DNA from: Galbula dea
Taxonomy: Eukaryota; Chordata; Aves; Piciformes; Galbulidae
DNA length: 64,000 nucleotides
Assembly: GCA_013399015.1 (NCBI GenBank)
Contig: VWZX01005690.1
Span: 2,728,001 to 2,792,000, forward strand
Reading direction: 5' to 3'
This document shows, one piece after another, positions 36,901 to 49,500 of the stretch. A program made the translations under genes and the position numbers. The notes under the pieces are model-generated. The model saw nothing but the letters and a program-made list of their open reading frames with translations. It was not told the DNA's origin and did no database searches. Every line of letters begins with the position of its first letter. Position 1 is the first letter of the stretch.

Positions 36901-39900
36901 GCTGCTTTAGTGAGGACATGATGCCTCCAGGCTTCTGCCAGTGTCCCTCACCTCATGCCTAGTTTGAAATTGAATCCATGAGATAGGACAGTCACTTTGC
37001 TCTGGTCATTGTAGTCTTCCTAGAAGAGCTCTGTCTTAAGACAAAGGTGTGCGGCAGAAGCAGTATTGGGGTTGGGGTGGATGGGTGAGATCCTGAGGTT
37101 CTTTAGAGTCCTTTGAGAAAGAAATCCCCACAAAAAGCGAGATGACCACAACAATCTTGGTTACACTTTGTGAAGACTTGGTTTGTGGGCCCTCTGGAGT
37201 GTAAAGATAACCTGAAAGAGGGACCAAACCCGTAATGCTTTTGTGGTTTCTACTTCCCCAGGATAGTCATCAGAGTGGAGGGAGGAAGGGACAGCAAGAG
37301 GCAAGGCGAGCATCTGAGTTATGTCCCTGAAGGACCCTACAGGGGCAGACTTTCAAGTACTCATTTTTACAGCACATCCTTTAGCAACAAATTTTCTATT
37401 TAACCAATGTGTTGACAAATCAATCCTGATCTGAATTTGTACACTGCTTTGATTCTTCAGGCAAGCCTTGGATATGTAGCCAGACTCTTAATATAGAAGC
37501 AACTGGAAGTAGGTCATTTCCGCCCTTCAAATACCATTAAAAAGCTCCACTCTGCTACGGAAGAAAGGGAAAAGTTTTTCCCATCTTTTCATCTTCCTAG
37601 GTTTCTGCTGCACAAAGCACTCTATGAAAACAAATTGGCACCAAATAAAAATGGTTATTTCCTTTTTCCTTTTATTTAACTCTTCATCAGGACAGTTTTA
37701 ATGAAATCCATCTATTTAGTTTGCGGGATTCTAGTAACCTGTCTTCTCATTACACCATAAATAATGACGAAGTAAGAATCTTATGACTATTACTTTTAAA
37801 TCAAAGTTATGGGTTTTCTAATGGAATCCATAATACAGATCTCAAAGTTTACAGTAGTTTAACCATAGACAAACATTGTATCCTTCCCTCCTTTGTAATT
37901 CAGCTGCTCTTTATTTTCTTCTGCAGCTTCATATGGTTTAAACATCTGGGCCTTCGGAGCTGTTCCATGCCTGCTTGCCTTATTAGAGGGTTTGGTACTA
38001 GAGCCTCTGACTGAATGCCAGAGTCCTTCCCTTTGTGTTCCTCAGTGACGTACACAAGAACTTTGAGGTGGTGTAAGAACAGAGGGATTCGTGGCTAATA
38101 AATACTTCATCTAAATGGGTGAGTGTTTGAGCTGGGCTGTTAGCTTAATTCTAACCATAAGGAGTAATAACCGCAGCATACTTTGGGTGGGAGAAGACAT
38201 CAATCACTGTCACTTTTCAGCAGAAGAAAACGAGTGGAGAGGGAAGAAGCTGAGGCAGATTTTAGCTGTTGGAAACCAAGATGTAAGCTTTTCATCCAGG
38301 CTAATTCTCTTCTGGGCTGTTGGTGTCCCTAACATTTTATTTCAATGGTGACATTACTCCTGTTACTAGGTAAAATACATGATTAATATGTGTATTCTGA
38401 CCAAGGCTGGCTACAGATATGTTATTCAGTTGTGTTAGATCTTAGGAAGGCCCTCACCTATGTTGGTCCCTGGCTGTGCAGTGTACGGAGGTAACTCCCT
38501 TGACATGAGAACTGATATACCTCTCTTATGCTCTGAAGTTTATTTCAAATTGTTTAGATAAGGGAGAAGTCTTGTTACTCCTGTCACAAGTTAATGTGCT
38601 GCCATATCAAGCATTTTCATAAGTTCAGAAGCTTCTTCCTCATGGCTATTTTAAGCTTCGTTTTATCGCATTAGTAGACAATGAGAAAATTTGCTTTTGA
38701 ATCACTGTAATAAGTTTATCAGGGGGAGTGATTCCTTGACAGAATTCTTTCTGATGTGGAAACGAGTCATTCACTTTAATAAGTTTTGTATTCACTGTTT
38801 TACATGCTGAGGGTGAACTGCTGGCCTTGCAGATGCCAGGAGAAGTTTTGCCCCTGACTCCACGATTTGAAGACATCACCTTCAGTCTGTCTCCACACAA
38901 CCCCCATTTCTCTGACAATCTCCTCAGTGTTTCTATGATTATTGAAAAACCCATTGACACTGTCCCTTCCTATTTGGTTTTTGGACACTATGAGCACCCA
39001 GGGAAATCTGATTTTCATCAGCAATATCACTGCTGTCACTGGCATGGGGAGAGGGGCAGATGTGACACTGCATCACTGTCTGTGCCCATTACCAGCTGAG
39101 GACAGAGATCTCCTATATGTCTTACTTATTTAGAGGGGAAGCTTTTTCAGTTGCAAAGCTTCAGACTCCTAACTGTATTTACGAAAGATGTTTTTTCTCG
39201 CAGACATATTCTGCCACTTTGAAGCAGCTGAGTTTTTGTAAATAAAATGCATTTTCCTCTTTATTCTGGAAAACTGCTGCCATTCAGATGAGTTGCTACT
39301 TCTTTTAAATCTCTCCCACTGCCCGATTTGTTAGAGAGCTAGCTGAGTCATATAATAATACATAAATGAGAATGAAATGAGAAGGGTATTTGCTTTATAG
39401 TTTCTCCTAATCATGATTACTCTATCCATGCCAGCTTCAGATTTACACTAGATTAAACTTTGAATAGAAGTAAAGCTGACACAATCCATCAGGATCTCCT
39501 AATTAAATGTTTTCAATCTGTTATATTTCTTTCCCCCTTTTGTTATAACTTTTCAAGATTTAGTGGCCTGATGAAGCTGGAAATGTTCTGCTCATAGCTT
39601 TTTATGAAGGCATGGATGACAGTCCTGTACTGAAATGGTCATAACCAGTTTTACCATTCACTTCAGTGAAGCTGAGAATATTTTTCTTCATTAACAGAAA
39701 AACTGTAAATGCTTTATATTTACAAAAACACCACACTTACACCTTTTAAAGGCAATAAAATTTTCATAATGTATTATTTTTTCAAGAAAAGCATTTTCTA
39801 AACAGAAAATTTAATTGAAAAAGTGTTTTTTTCATTTTTAATTTCAGCCTGATTACTAAAAATGTGATTGACTGGTTTGTTACACTTTGTCTCTCTCTTT

Positions 39901-41368
39901 TTTCTTTTCCCCCACTAGCATTTCTTTGAAACTTGCTTCTATTTTCAGTTTGGTTTGTCTTTTTAATAGTTTCCATTTTTTTCCTTTTTTTTTTTCATTG
40001 CCTTAGGAGATGAGAAAGCAGATTTCTGATCTGTGATTATTTACCTTGTTTTAATATGAAGTGAGGAAAAATAATGATAGAGTATACTGTCTCGAATACT
40101 TGTCTACAGCTTGGCTGTTCAGCCATTTATTAAGGAACTAGGTGATGTAGATTTAAAACGCCTTAATAAGTGGAACCAAAGTTCCTAGAGGTGTGGGCAT
40201 TATTTTACTTATTGAGTCATTGGGGGAAAGCGCTATAATTCTCCTTAAATCTAGTTTTTGTTTCTGAGGCTTTTACTACAGATCCTTTGAAAGAAGTACT
40301 AACTCTCTAAATCAAACTTTCCTTTCAGTTTGTGACACCTTCTTTTAAAAAACAGGTTTTTTTTCTTTCAACCAAACCAGTATTTTTATTTCTAACCCCT
40401 CTGTGCTGTTTTGTTTCCTTCAAATCAAACTGAGAAAAGCAATGATTTGAACTTTTCTGCTTACCTGTTTAAATCATTCACTTCTTGATGTGATAAGTGA
40501 AATGAAGACTAACTGCTTTGAAAGATTTAGTACCTTTCTTCTGGTACACAAAATGGAAGTGGCTGACCAGCTAAACCTGCTCTTATTCTTGAAGTAGTTC
40601 TCAACTGGGAACATTCAGCACAGTGGCTGATATTTTTGTCAATGTGTTTGCCACAGAAGAATAAACATCTCCATGCCTGCAATGTAAAACAAACACCCTC
40701 CCACCCCCAACCATCCAGATCCCCTCATGATTATTACTGACCAGGCACAGACCAAGCACGTCAGCACTGACAGATGTAGTTGGTTATGTCAAAAGTGGAA
40801 TCCAAACCACATACCTAAAAGTTGTCTGGAAACACTTTTGATATGTCACTAAACCTGAAGGCTACATTTCCCATAAGTGACCATCTCTTGACCCTTCCAA
40901 CTAATTTATTAAACTTATTTGGCAGTATGATCTTGACAATCTTTCAATCCTGTGTCATTAGTTTCAGAAGCAACAGCTCCCTTACAATAATAAAGAAATT
41001 GATCTCGGCATCCAAATTACTTCAGCCTATTCCACACTGGATCTCTTCAAGTGACTACTTTAACTAAATCTCATGTAATTCCTGTGAGTTACTAGATATC
41101 TTTTAATCCTGTTGAGAATAGTGATTATTCAGTTAACGAGCTCATTGGAAAAATGATCTCAAGTGTGCTCTGAATTTTTAAACTAAGCCAATAATTGTGT
41201 AACACTTGGGAGCAATCTCTGTACCTGCTCCAGTAGGTCTGCAATGAATATCAGTTTTAAAAAAATTTCACTTTGACTACAAGCACAAAGAAGGATGTCA
41301 ATGTGTCTTATTTTTCCACATCACCACTGAGTCAGTTTAAAATTTGGGGTTGGAACTTTTTTTTAAAA

Positions 41369-41403
41369 TAACAAAATAACCAAACCAAACCAAACAAAAA
41401 AAA
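41369..41403. repeat. AACCA/AAC simple repeat
   Basis: ACAAAATAACCAAACCAAACCAAAC-type pentamer repetition running into an A run. Confidence 0.7.
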
Positions 41404-41530
41404 TTGTCATCCAGTTGTAATTCTGAGCAAACTGAAGCATCTGTCAGTTCAGCTCGGTGACACAGCTTGTTCATTGCCCTTCTGATCAGATGTAGTCCAG
41501 CACTGATGTAATGTTGTGTTTTCCCCACAG

Positions 41531-41650
41531 TTTGCTCCAAAGATGGGTTGTTCTACTGAAATGCCTGCCTACCGTTTCACCAAGCATCCCGAAAAAGTCA
41601 AGATACTTGAGGAACCATTCAGAGAAATAGTGGAAATCTGAAGTGCATTG
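41531..41650 (+). ncRNA. Candidate isolated exon (lncRNA or unannotated transcript)
   Basis: A 120-nt segment lies between a strong acceptor (gtgttttccccacag, ending 41530) and a strong donor (TTG|GTAAGTG at 41651). A 36-codon frame starts FAPKMGCSTEMPAYRFTKHP and ends at TGA 41639-41641, before the donor. No protein family was recognised and no partner exons could be paired, so this may be a non-coding RNA exon or chance. Confidence 0.25.
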
Positions 41651-42189
41651 GTAAGTGTGTCTCTTGAGAAGATCTGACCAGTCTTGCATGAAAAGATCTG
41701 CTTGTCTGGTGGCAAATGATGGGTCAAAACCCATTATTAATTTTGCTCTTCTTATAAAAGTATTGCAGCAGCAATGATGACTGGTGCTTTAAATGGCTAT
41801 TTTCAACATCATAGAAGTTGTAGGATTTTCTTTTTATGTATCTCTTAATACTGAAAATGTTTTTGGGGTATTGATCCCTCTACTGCACTTTACCTTCATA
41901 GGTAAAAGGAAAATTCAACCCCCATGTTAATACTATAGTTAATGTCTAGTTATTAATCTTCAGCTTATTTATATGAAAATGAAACAGTGTTTAAAATAGC
42001 AGAAACCATGAAAAAACTTTCACACACCCCCTCCTTTAGTGCTTTGAAAGCGCAGTTTCATAAAACTGAAAACAATTAAGAGCTAAGTCATTTGGGAGAA
42101 AGCATTTAAACAGAAAAATGTGAATAATAATTGGGAGCTGTTTAGGAATAGTTTACCAAATTCTTCAAAAGCCACAATTAAAAGAGAAG

Positions 42190-42475
42190 ACCATATTGTT
42201 TTTTTTAAAAAAATACTACCCAAACAAAAGAAAACAAAACAAAACTCTATCTCAGGGGGAAAGTGGAAACAGACATGAAGCATATACACAAAAAAACACA
42301 AAGCAAACAGCCACCAAATCAAAAACAACACAAACCAAAACAATATCAAACAACCAAACAAACCTAAAATCTCAAAGAGAAAAAATGAGAATTTATATAA
42401 AAATGGAAAAAAAGGCAAATTTGATAGCAGTGTGAGTCTGAAAGTAGGAAACATTCAACACTTAAGGAAAAAAAA
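42190..42475. repeat. A/C-rich low-complexity tract
   Basis: About 285 nt dominated by A with interspersed CAAA, AACA and CCAAA units and few T on the + strand. The open frames on both strands here (42196-42435 + and 42083-42454 -) are products of this composition: Lys/Thr/Gln-rich one way and Phe/Leu-rich the other. Confidence 0.7.
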
Positions 42476-45099
42476 AAGCACACAGAAAGAACTGCAGATA
42501 ACTTCTAGAGTATAAGAGGGAAGTTTTAAAATATACTAGAGAGTCTTAAAATTATATTGTTCCATTGCTAGAAGACAGTGGTAGGGTTGTCTGGAATAAC
42601 AGAAAGAGGCAGTACAGCTCAATAAGTAGTCATCTCCTGAATACAGAGAAACAGCCAAGAGGTCTATTCACAGCAGTCATCCAGAATTCAAGAAAGACAT
42701 TGAATATATTCCAGTCAAACTGCATATTTTAAAATTAGCTATCTTGATAAAACTCCCTCTAAACATTTGTTCTCCTTTAGAGATGAGAAAAATGAATCCT
42801 TTATAATTATTTTAAAAGATCAAGAGTGTAACCCCAAAAGCTGGATGAATTGTGGGAAAGTGCCGAAGAACTTTTACATGAAAAATGAAGGACAAGTCCT
42901 AGTGTCAGAATAAACTGACATAGGTGTACAGAAAACAGCTTTTGCTATATTTTTGTTTGTTTGTTTAAACTAAAACAAGGCAAGCCTCTTTTTTTGGAAT
43001 TAATTTGGGGAAGCCCTTCAGTTTGTGAGAGGGTCAGGCTAGTTGGTTACTTAAAATCTACGAAGCTGTAAAGAAATGACCATTCAAACCAGGAAATCCA
43101 CAGGGGGAGGGGAAGAGGTCTATCCAGGTCTGAAAATACTGCTGCAGATGTCACAACTCACATAACATTTGGAGAGTTTTACACTAATGTAATCCATCTC
43201 TGCAAAAATGACACATCTGCTTCCACTTTCTGTTCCTTATATTATCTTTGTAACATCACTGTAGACTCCATCTGGAATTGAAATTCTCTTCAACGTTTTT
43301 AAAGCAGAGTTCCTGATAAAATCTGGCATTGTAATGATTTGAAGGCAAGGATAATCTTGGAAAATGGAACATTTTCTGTTTCCTGCCCATGTAACTATGG
43401 TCCTTCCCTCTCTGCAGGCACACATGGTAAAGATATATACAAATATGAATGTATTTACACTGCATGTATTCTGTGAAGAAAAAACCTAATTAGAGTAAGA
43501 CAAAAAATCCTTGCTTTGTATTAATAACATACATACTAATCCTAAAAAACAAATTAAAATATGAATTTAGAGACGTATTTTAAATATTAATAAGGGTGAT
43601 TTCTAGCTTCATGGTGTTAATAATTGTTTTGCTGCTCCTTATCTTTATTATTTTTCTTTTAAAATCTCACTTGGTTTTGTAGGGAATCCAGGCTGCTGGG
43701 GCTTGTTCACGTCTTACTGCAGTTTAAAGGAATTTTGCCATTGACTTCACTTAGAGCCAGCTCTACTTTTACTTTTGCTTTGCAACCTCTTTTAATTTCA
43801 TTTACTGTATGTGTTAGCCCAGAGGTAATACTCCCAGTCCTGCTATAGAAAGATCCTGCTTAAATGTCAGGATTTAGCTACTTCAGTATGAGTGTGAATG
43901 AACCTTTTTCATGTTTCTATAATTAATACTGAGGGGAACTATCAAAGCTACATCCTCAAGCTGCTTGTATATGCATTTAACAGGGGAAAAATATATTTGG
44001 AAATCTAAAAGAGGTTCTTGTTTAATAATGAGTGATCCTTGTTGTGTCTTATCACTCTAGGAAGAATGAATAAATGTGATTACAGGAGAACTTACTTAGT
44101 TTTGTATTATGATTCCCATAGAGGTCTCAGTATAAAGCCTACTGGAGTCAATGGAGTCTTGGAGCACACACATTCTTCCCGTGCCTTTGATTTAGAGGTG
44201 GCTTATTAATCGTCAGTTGCTAAAGTAGGGTGAATATCTTTCCAGGAGAAAATGAGCACCAATATTTTACTTGGGGCAAAGGAGGAAAAGAAAAGCAATT
44301 TTTAAATAATTGCATTTTTAAGCAGTAAATCCACTACATCCACTTCAAAATGAGAGGGAGCTAGTCAGGAGGGTTTTCTGGTAACTTATCAATCTCTCTG
44401 TATCTTTTTCCTGGTTAGCTAATCAGACACTTCAAGCTTTTTGCTGGGCAGGAAAGGAAAGAGTAAGTGATACCAATAATTTGACAAAAGTTTGAACAAT
44501 GAGTGAAAGAGGGCAACTCCAAGGAAGACTGAAGACCACTTCTTATCCAGGTTTATAGCTTAGTTTAGTTTAGGTGTTTTTATGGAGGAAGAGAAAGGAA
44601 ATATTTTGTAGTGTTACATGTAGATATAATGGAAGCATCTCTGGACTTCTCTTTTTCCCTTGTTCCCTTGTGCTCCTGTTTCCTGCCTTAGGTTTGGGGA
44701 GGAAACACACTGCAGATCTAATACAATGATCTAGTTCTTCAAAGCATGCAGGAGAAGTCTGAGAACTTGTTAACAGCAGCGGCCTGGCCATATGCTTTCC
44801 CTCCTTATGAGAGTTAGCAAGACATAACTCATCCTTCTGACTTCACTCCTGCTTTTTCTCAGTGACTTACTTGTGTGACGACAATATTCAATAGGCATTT
44901 AGCATCTTGAAGGTGTGGTCATTTTTCAACTTTTCTGCCAAAGACAAAGAGGATTTTAAAGTGTTTTTCCTGTGCCTGAACTAAACAAATACTTAGCCAA
45001 TAATAATGCCATCAATCCACTCTGTCCATCTAGGACTGATTTTTTTCCTCTCTCCATCATCCTGTCCTATATATCTACTTGTCTACTCTGGATAGCTAG

Positions 45100-45124
45100 C
45101 TATCAATCTAACCTAGATTGATAG
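45100..45124. repeat. Perfect inverted repeat, 11-bp arms
   Basis: CTATCAATCTA, a 3-nt loop (ACC), then TAGATTGATAG. The arms are exact reverse complements. Confidence 0.85.
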
Positions 45125-46255
45125 ACAATTAAAAAAATGAAATCATAGTAGGATGAGCTCTTTTACTAGCTTTTAAAACATCACAGAGAGCAGTCGATAC
45201 TACAGTTTGTGGGGCTTTTTAACCCTTAAAAATTCTGTCTTCATGGAAGACTAAGCATAGAAGATAAAATTCTAAATACCTTACAAAGAGAAAAAGAAAT
45301 CAAGAAGTAATCCTTCAAAAAGTGGGAAGATTTCTGTTGAAGTTAGAGGACACTGTATCAGCTCTCTGGCCACATCATATAATCTTGACTGTCAAGTGAT
45401 AGTGATAAATATTCTTAATAGTGTTGAAGTGAACAAGGTAAAGAGAGTGTGTATGAGTACATGTAATATCAATCCTATATGTTAACAACTCCTCAGTAAT
45501 CAAGAAAGTTTTATGATTCCCTGGTAAGTTGCTGGATGTACACATTTTTCCTTTTTAGTATTTTTAAATTACTATTACTAAGAGGGCCAGGCCACCACAG
45601 TGAGCCTCTGTAAACAAACTATCAGTGTAAGAAGATTGTATCTTACCAGAAATAGAATACAAGATAAACAGGAAAAAATCTCAAAGCTAGAATTTAGCAA
45701 TTCTCATAGTCTTACGAAGATTTGAAAAGCTCAGTTGGAGAAAAGTAGCATATCCAACACTTTTTCGTTACCAGATCAAACCAGGCTTAGGCTGAAAAAA
45801 ATCTGAAAGCTGTCAACACAGAGTAAATAAACTGAGTCTGCAGTAGTAAGGTAGTCGCAGAGATGGACCTACCACAGAACCTACTCTCATAGCTAGCACA
45901 GTTTTCAGTAGAGGCATCTGCTTCTATTCCTGTGTAGAGAAAATTAATTGTCATTTTAACTCAAAAGAAGCTGGCTCAAGGTTTGACACTTTTACTCTCT
46001 TTTGGCCTGATGTGAAACAGTCTGTCAGAGCTGGAGTTGGACCAGAAGGGTTTGACTGATTGCACCCAGCTCTATTTTGCATTTGTATTTGTTCTGAAAC
46101 TTTGTAACCACTTACTAAAGAGTTGTTGCAAGCAAAATGGCAACATAACTTAGGTTTTGATTCGCAGTTTATGTTAAGACCCGTTTGAATCTTGCTGGGA
46201 AAGGGTTTGAAAATTAAGGTGGAGATAAATAGGAACGGATACAGGAATGAATGTG

Positions 46256-46516
46256 TTCAGGGTCGAGGCTGGGCTGACCACTAACCCAGTGACAGGCACT
46301 CCCTGTTATCCCCTCTTCACCCTCCACTGGAAGGGAAATGGGATAAGAAAGAGACAGAAAGACTTGTGGATTGGAAAATAAAACTAAAACTACTTTAATA
46401 GTAATAATAATGATAAATGAAATATATACAAATATATAAAAATATGTACAAAACCCAATACCAAACCTACCCCATGATGGTAACTACATCACCACTGATA
46501 CTGCAGGGTCATTGAT
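46256..46516 (-). mobile_element. Endogenous-retrovirus LTR-like fragment, antisense
   Basis: The order of landmarks recalls a widespread avian ERV LTR read in reverse: GGGCTGACCACTAACCCAGT, then CTCCACTGGAAGGGAAATGG, CTTGTGGATTGG with AAAATAAAACTAAAAC, then TTTAATAGTAATAATAATGA, and ACAAAACCCAATACC before CCCCATGATGGTAACTACAT. Similar LTRs in birds carry the same 'contracted' order ending in an AATAAT-rich stretch. No internal retroviral genes flank it, so it would be a solo or partial LTR. The assignment is from memory without a library search; class and subfamily are not assigned. Confidence 0.5.
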
Positions 46517-49500
46517 AGAAGAAAACAGCTTTCATTAATCAAATTTAGAATGCAGAGGATAACTTAACAATGAAGTGTCTGCTTATGTTCATGCACATGT
46601 TTCAGTCTCAGTGTGCTAACTTTTCCTGCGTTTTTCCTCACAACCCAAGAACACCATGTTCTTCCTGTTCAAAAGATTGAAATTGATAAGGTATAAAGAC
46701 ATCTCTTTCAACAGGTTTTGAACCTCAGGGTCACTGTTTTTGTTACTTAATCCTGCTTTGGAAATTTGCAGAAGTCACCAGTTATGGAAATTATCAAGAG
46801 CAGGAGCTACAGCATTACAGAGAAAGATTTCTTGTTTATAATTAATGAGAATGGTCATTCAAGGATTGCCTTAGTAATATTCAGCTCTGAAGTGCCAAGG
46901 AACCATGTTACAATTTCACAGACATTACAAAATGTATTTTTACTAAAATAATAATAAAAATAATGAGAAATGGCTTCTCTTAAAATAAGAATTTTTATGA
47001 TAATGAAGCTCATGCTGGTTGAAAATATTAGATACTATCAGCAGAGTCAAATATAAAGATATTGGCACAGCAAACTATAAAGAAAAAACTAAAAGAAAAG
47101 CCTTGTCCCATTCCCTGTTCTGCCGTTGGACCTTTGGAAAGTCTCAATTCCAGTAAAATCAGTGGGGTTTTGTACTAAATTAAGTTAATCTTATTTTTTT
47201 GTTAGTTTTGTTTCATTTTTCTTTTTGTTTTGGTTTTATTGTTGGGGTTTTTTTCAGTGTGTTATAAATGAAGAACTTATATCTGTGTCTTTATATGCAT
47301 TCAGTGAAGAAATAATGACAGAAGCTAGTCCCCTGATGTTGATTACTTAGCTGCCTCTGTGTGGAAAAAAAATTACACAAAAATGAAATTAAAAATACCC
47401 CAAAACTTCAGAAGATTGCTACATCAGGAAATGCAGATTTGGGTGGATTTCTTATAATTAACTAGGCTCATGTACTCCTAAATATGTAAACATCCTAAGT
47501 CTTTTAAAAGAAGCCTTCGAATATGTGTTGAGGCTGGAGGTTTAGCTATAATTCTTGATTTCCTCTGGCTATGTATACAAGCCAGAACACTAACTTTGTT
47601 TTCTTAACATTTCTGGGTGTTTGACTATGTTTTGTACAGTACATAGTCAAGCAGCCAGATCTGAGCGTAAGATCAGGCTCTTCCTTTTTACTTCTTGCAC
47701 GGCATGTGTAGCAGGATGGGCATAGCATGAGTTTTCCAGGTTGCTTTGTTCATTCTTCCTTCTAAAAGCACTGCTTCTCCTCTAGTCTTCTGAAGATAAA
47801 TGACTTGCATTTGCAAAGGTTTGGGCTGTTTGACAGTGGGTAGAAGACACTATTTCATGTGATCTTTTTCTTCACAGCAGTCTTTCTGAACTCTTCCAAG
47901 TATTTTCCTTGGTGCCTGCTGCTAACTCAGAGGAAGCCAGGCAGCCAACCAAGAGATGATTCAGTATCCTTCAGCCTCTTTGTGCAGCTAAGTGTTGTTT
48001 GTTGTGCTTGTACTGCTATGATGCATCACAAGAATGTCTCTGGACAAGAAAAAGAATAGAAAGTATTTTCACCAGCCCTGCACATGATATTCTTGTCTGG
48101 TGAAATTTTTTTAGCCTTCATTCTTAGGAAACTTCAAAAAGGTTGTAAAAGTGATGGCTAGGAGAGACTTTCATTTGAGATGTGCTTAAACTATGTACCT
48201 TCTCATACAGGTGTTTTCAATTGTAATGGAGAGCTTGTGTTATGCCAGAGCTGCTCAGGTATTCTCTGCAGTAGATTTGCTGTGGTCTCACAACTTCTAA
48301 CCAGAATTCGTCTGCCTGATGCAGTCTCAGGAGGGAGTGATAGGAACTGTCCTTCCAAGAAGCATGGTTGATAATTCCTTTCCAAGGTAAGCATATCTGT
48401 TTTCTGTTTGTTACCAGGATGTTGAGCTCACAACCCATTCAGTAGTGAAACAGAGGAAAAACATCTGCTACAAGGACATCAGCATTATCATTTAGTTTAT
48501 ATCAGGAGTTACCTTCTGAAACAACTCTCCTTATGCTCACTTTTTGCAGTTTGTTTGCTCCAAGACTGCATTACAATGTGGACCAACCTGGAAAGCTTTC
48601 AGCCAGTCAGGCTCCTTGTGTGCTCACACCACTTCCAACCCTTAAGGCCAGATTAGAATTAGCCTGCAGTGAAGTTCTCTGCAATGAGCAAGGCATGCTA
48701 AGGCAGATACAGACAGCATCTCAGTATCTTGTGAACATAAATATACATTGGTGTTTGCTGGAAACTGGTGACTGAGCAGCTTTGCACAATGGTATCTTCT
48801 ACACACAACTTTTCTCCCGAGCTTGACCCTACTGTATCCACCATCAAAGCATGGATGTTTGCTCCTTGGCTGGCTCTCGTGACTCACAGCAAGCACTATG
48901 CTTCCTTCCTGTGTGACAGCAGACTGACTAGCTGCCACACCCCTTTCCTGATGGATTGAAGTGTTTTCAGTCCTGTAGTTGCATTCCCTTCAGCTGCTAC
49001 AGATGTATAGAGTTTTTACTAGGCAAGAAAAAAGGGATTTAAGGGAAGAAAGAATAAAAGTTAATTATCGAAGGAAATCCTGCTATTGGTTTCCTCTATT
49101 TCCTTCTATTGTTGATTGTCACAGATGCTGAAGTAAATTTCTACTGAGATGGGAATCCCACATTAACTATTGTCATCCGTGTTTGGTCATGGCCAGCAGT
49201 TAAATCATTCTTCTCTCTCATATGAACAGCTGGAGTGTACAGTGGTATTTCAGACATTTTTCTGAGTAAGCACACATAATACTTCTCACAGGTCACTGTC
49301 CTCTGAACTGGGCCCAAAGGATAGAAATGAAAGTGTTGAACCTTCCATAAACTCTCTGGCAGCTCCTATAATATTGCACAGAGCAGGATGTTTGCCAAAA
49401 AAAATAACTTATATAAGTACCATCTTTTTTTTATTCCCTTCTCTATTTTTTTAGATTAATTTGTACGGAACATAATTGAATTCCTCCATGATACTGTTGA

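Larger units (their letters stand above)
30957..46255. other. Intergenic region, no gene recognised
   Basis: About 15.3 kb. Contents: an AACCA simple repeat at about 41369-41403, an A-rich low-complexity tract at about 42190-42475, a possible exon at 41531-41650, a candidate terminal exon at 33191-33340, a perfect hairpin at 45100-45124, and scattered copies of an ancient CCATTGACTTCA-type motif (43738, 44144). The many short open frames overlap on both strands and show no domain. Confidence 0.55.

Noticed and set aside
42083..42454. 123-codon Phe/Leu-rich frame on the - strand (membrane-protein-like)
   Set aside because: It is the complement of an A/C-rich low-complexity tract; composition alone explains the hydrophobicity and lack of stops.
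48203..48438. Pair of - strand frames opposite the 48180-48371 frame
   Set aside because: Mutually overlapping frames on both strands with no family similarity; treated as chance.
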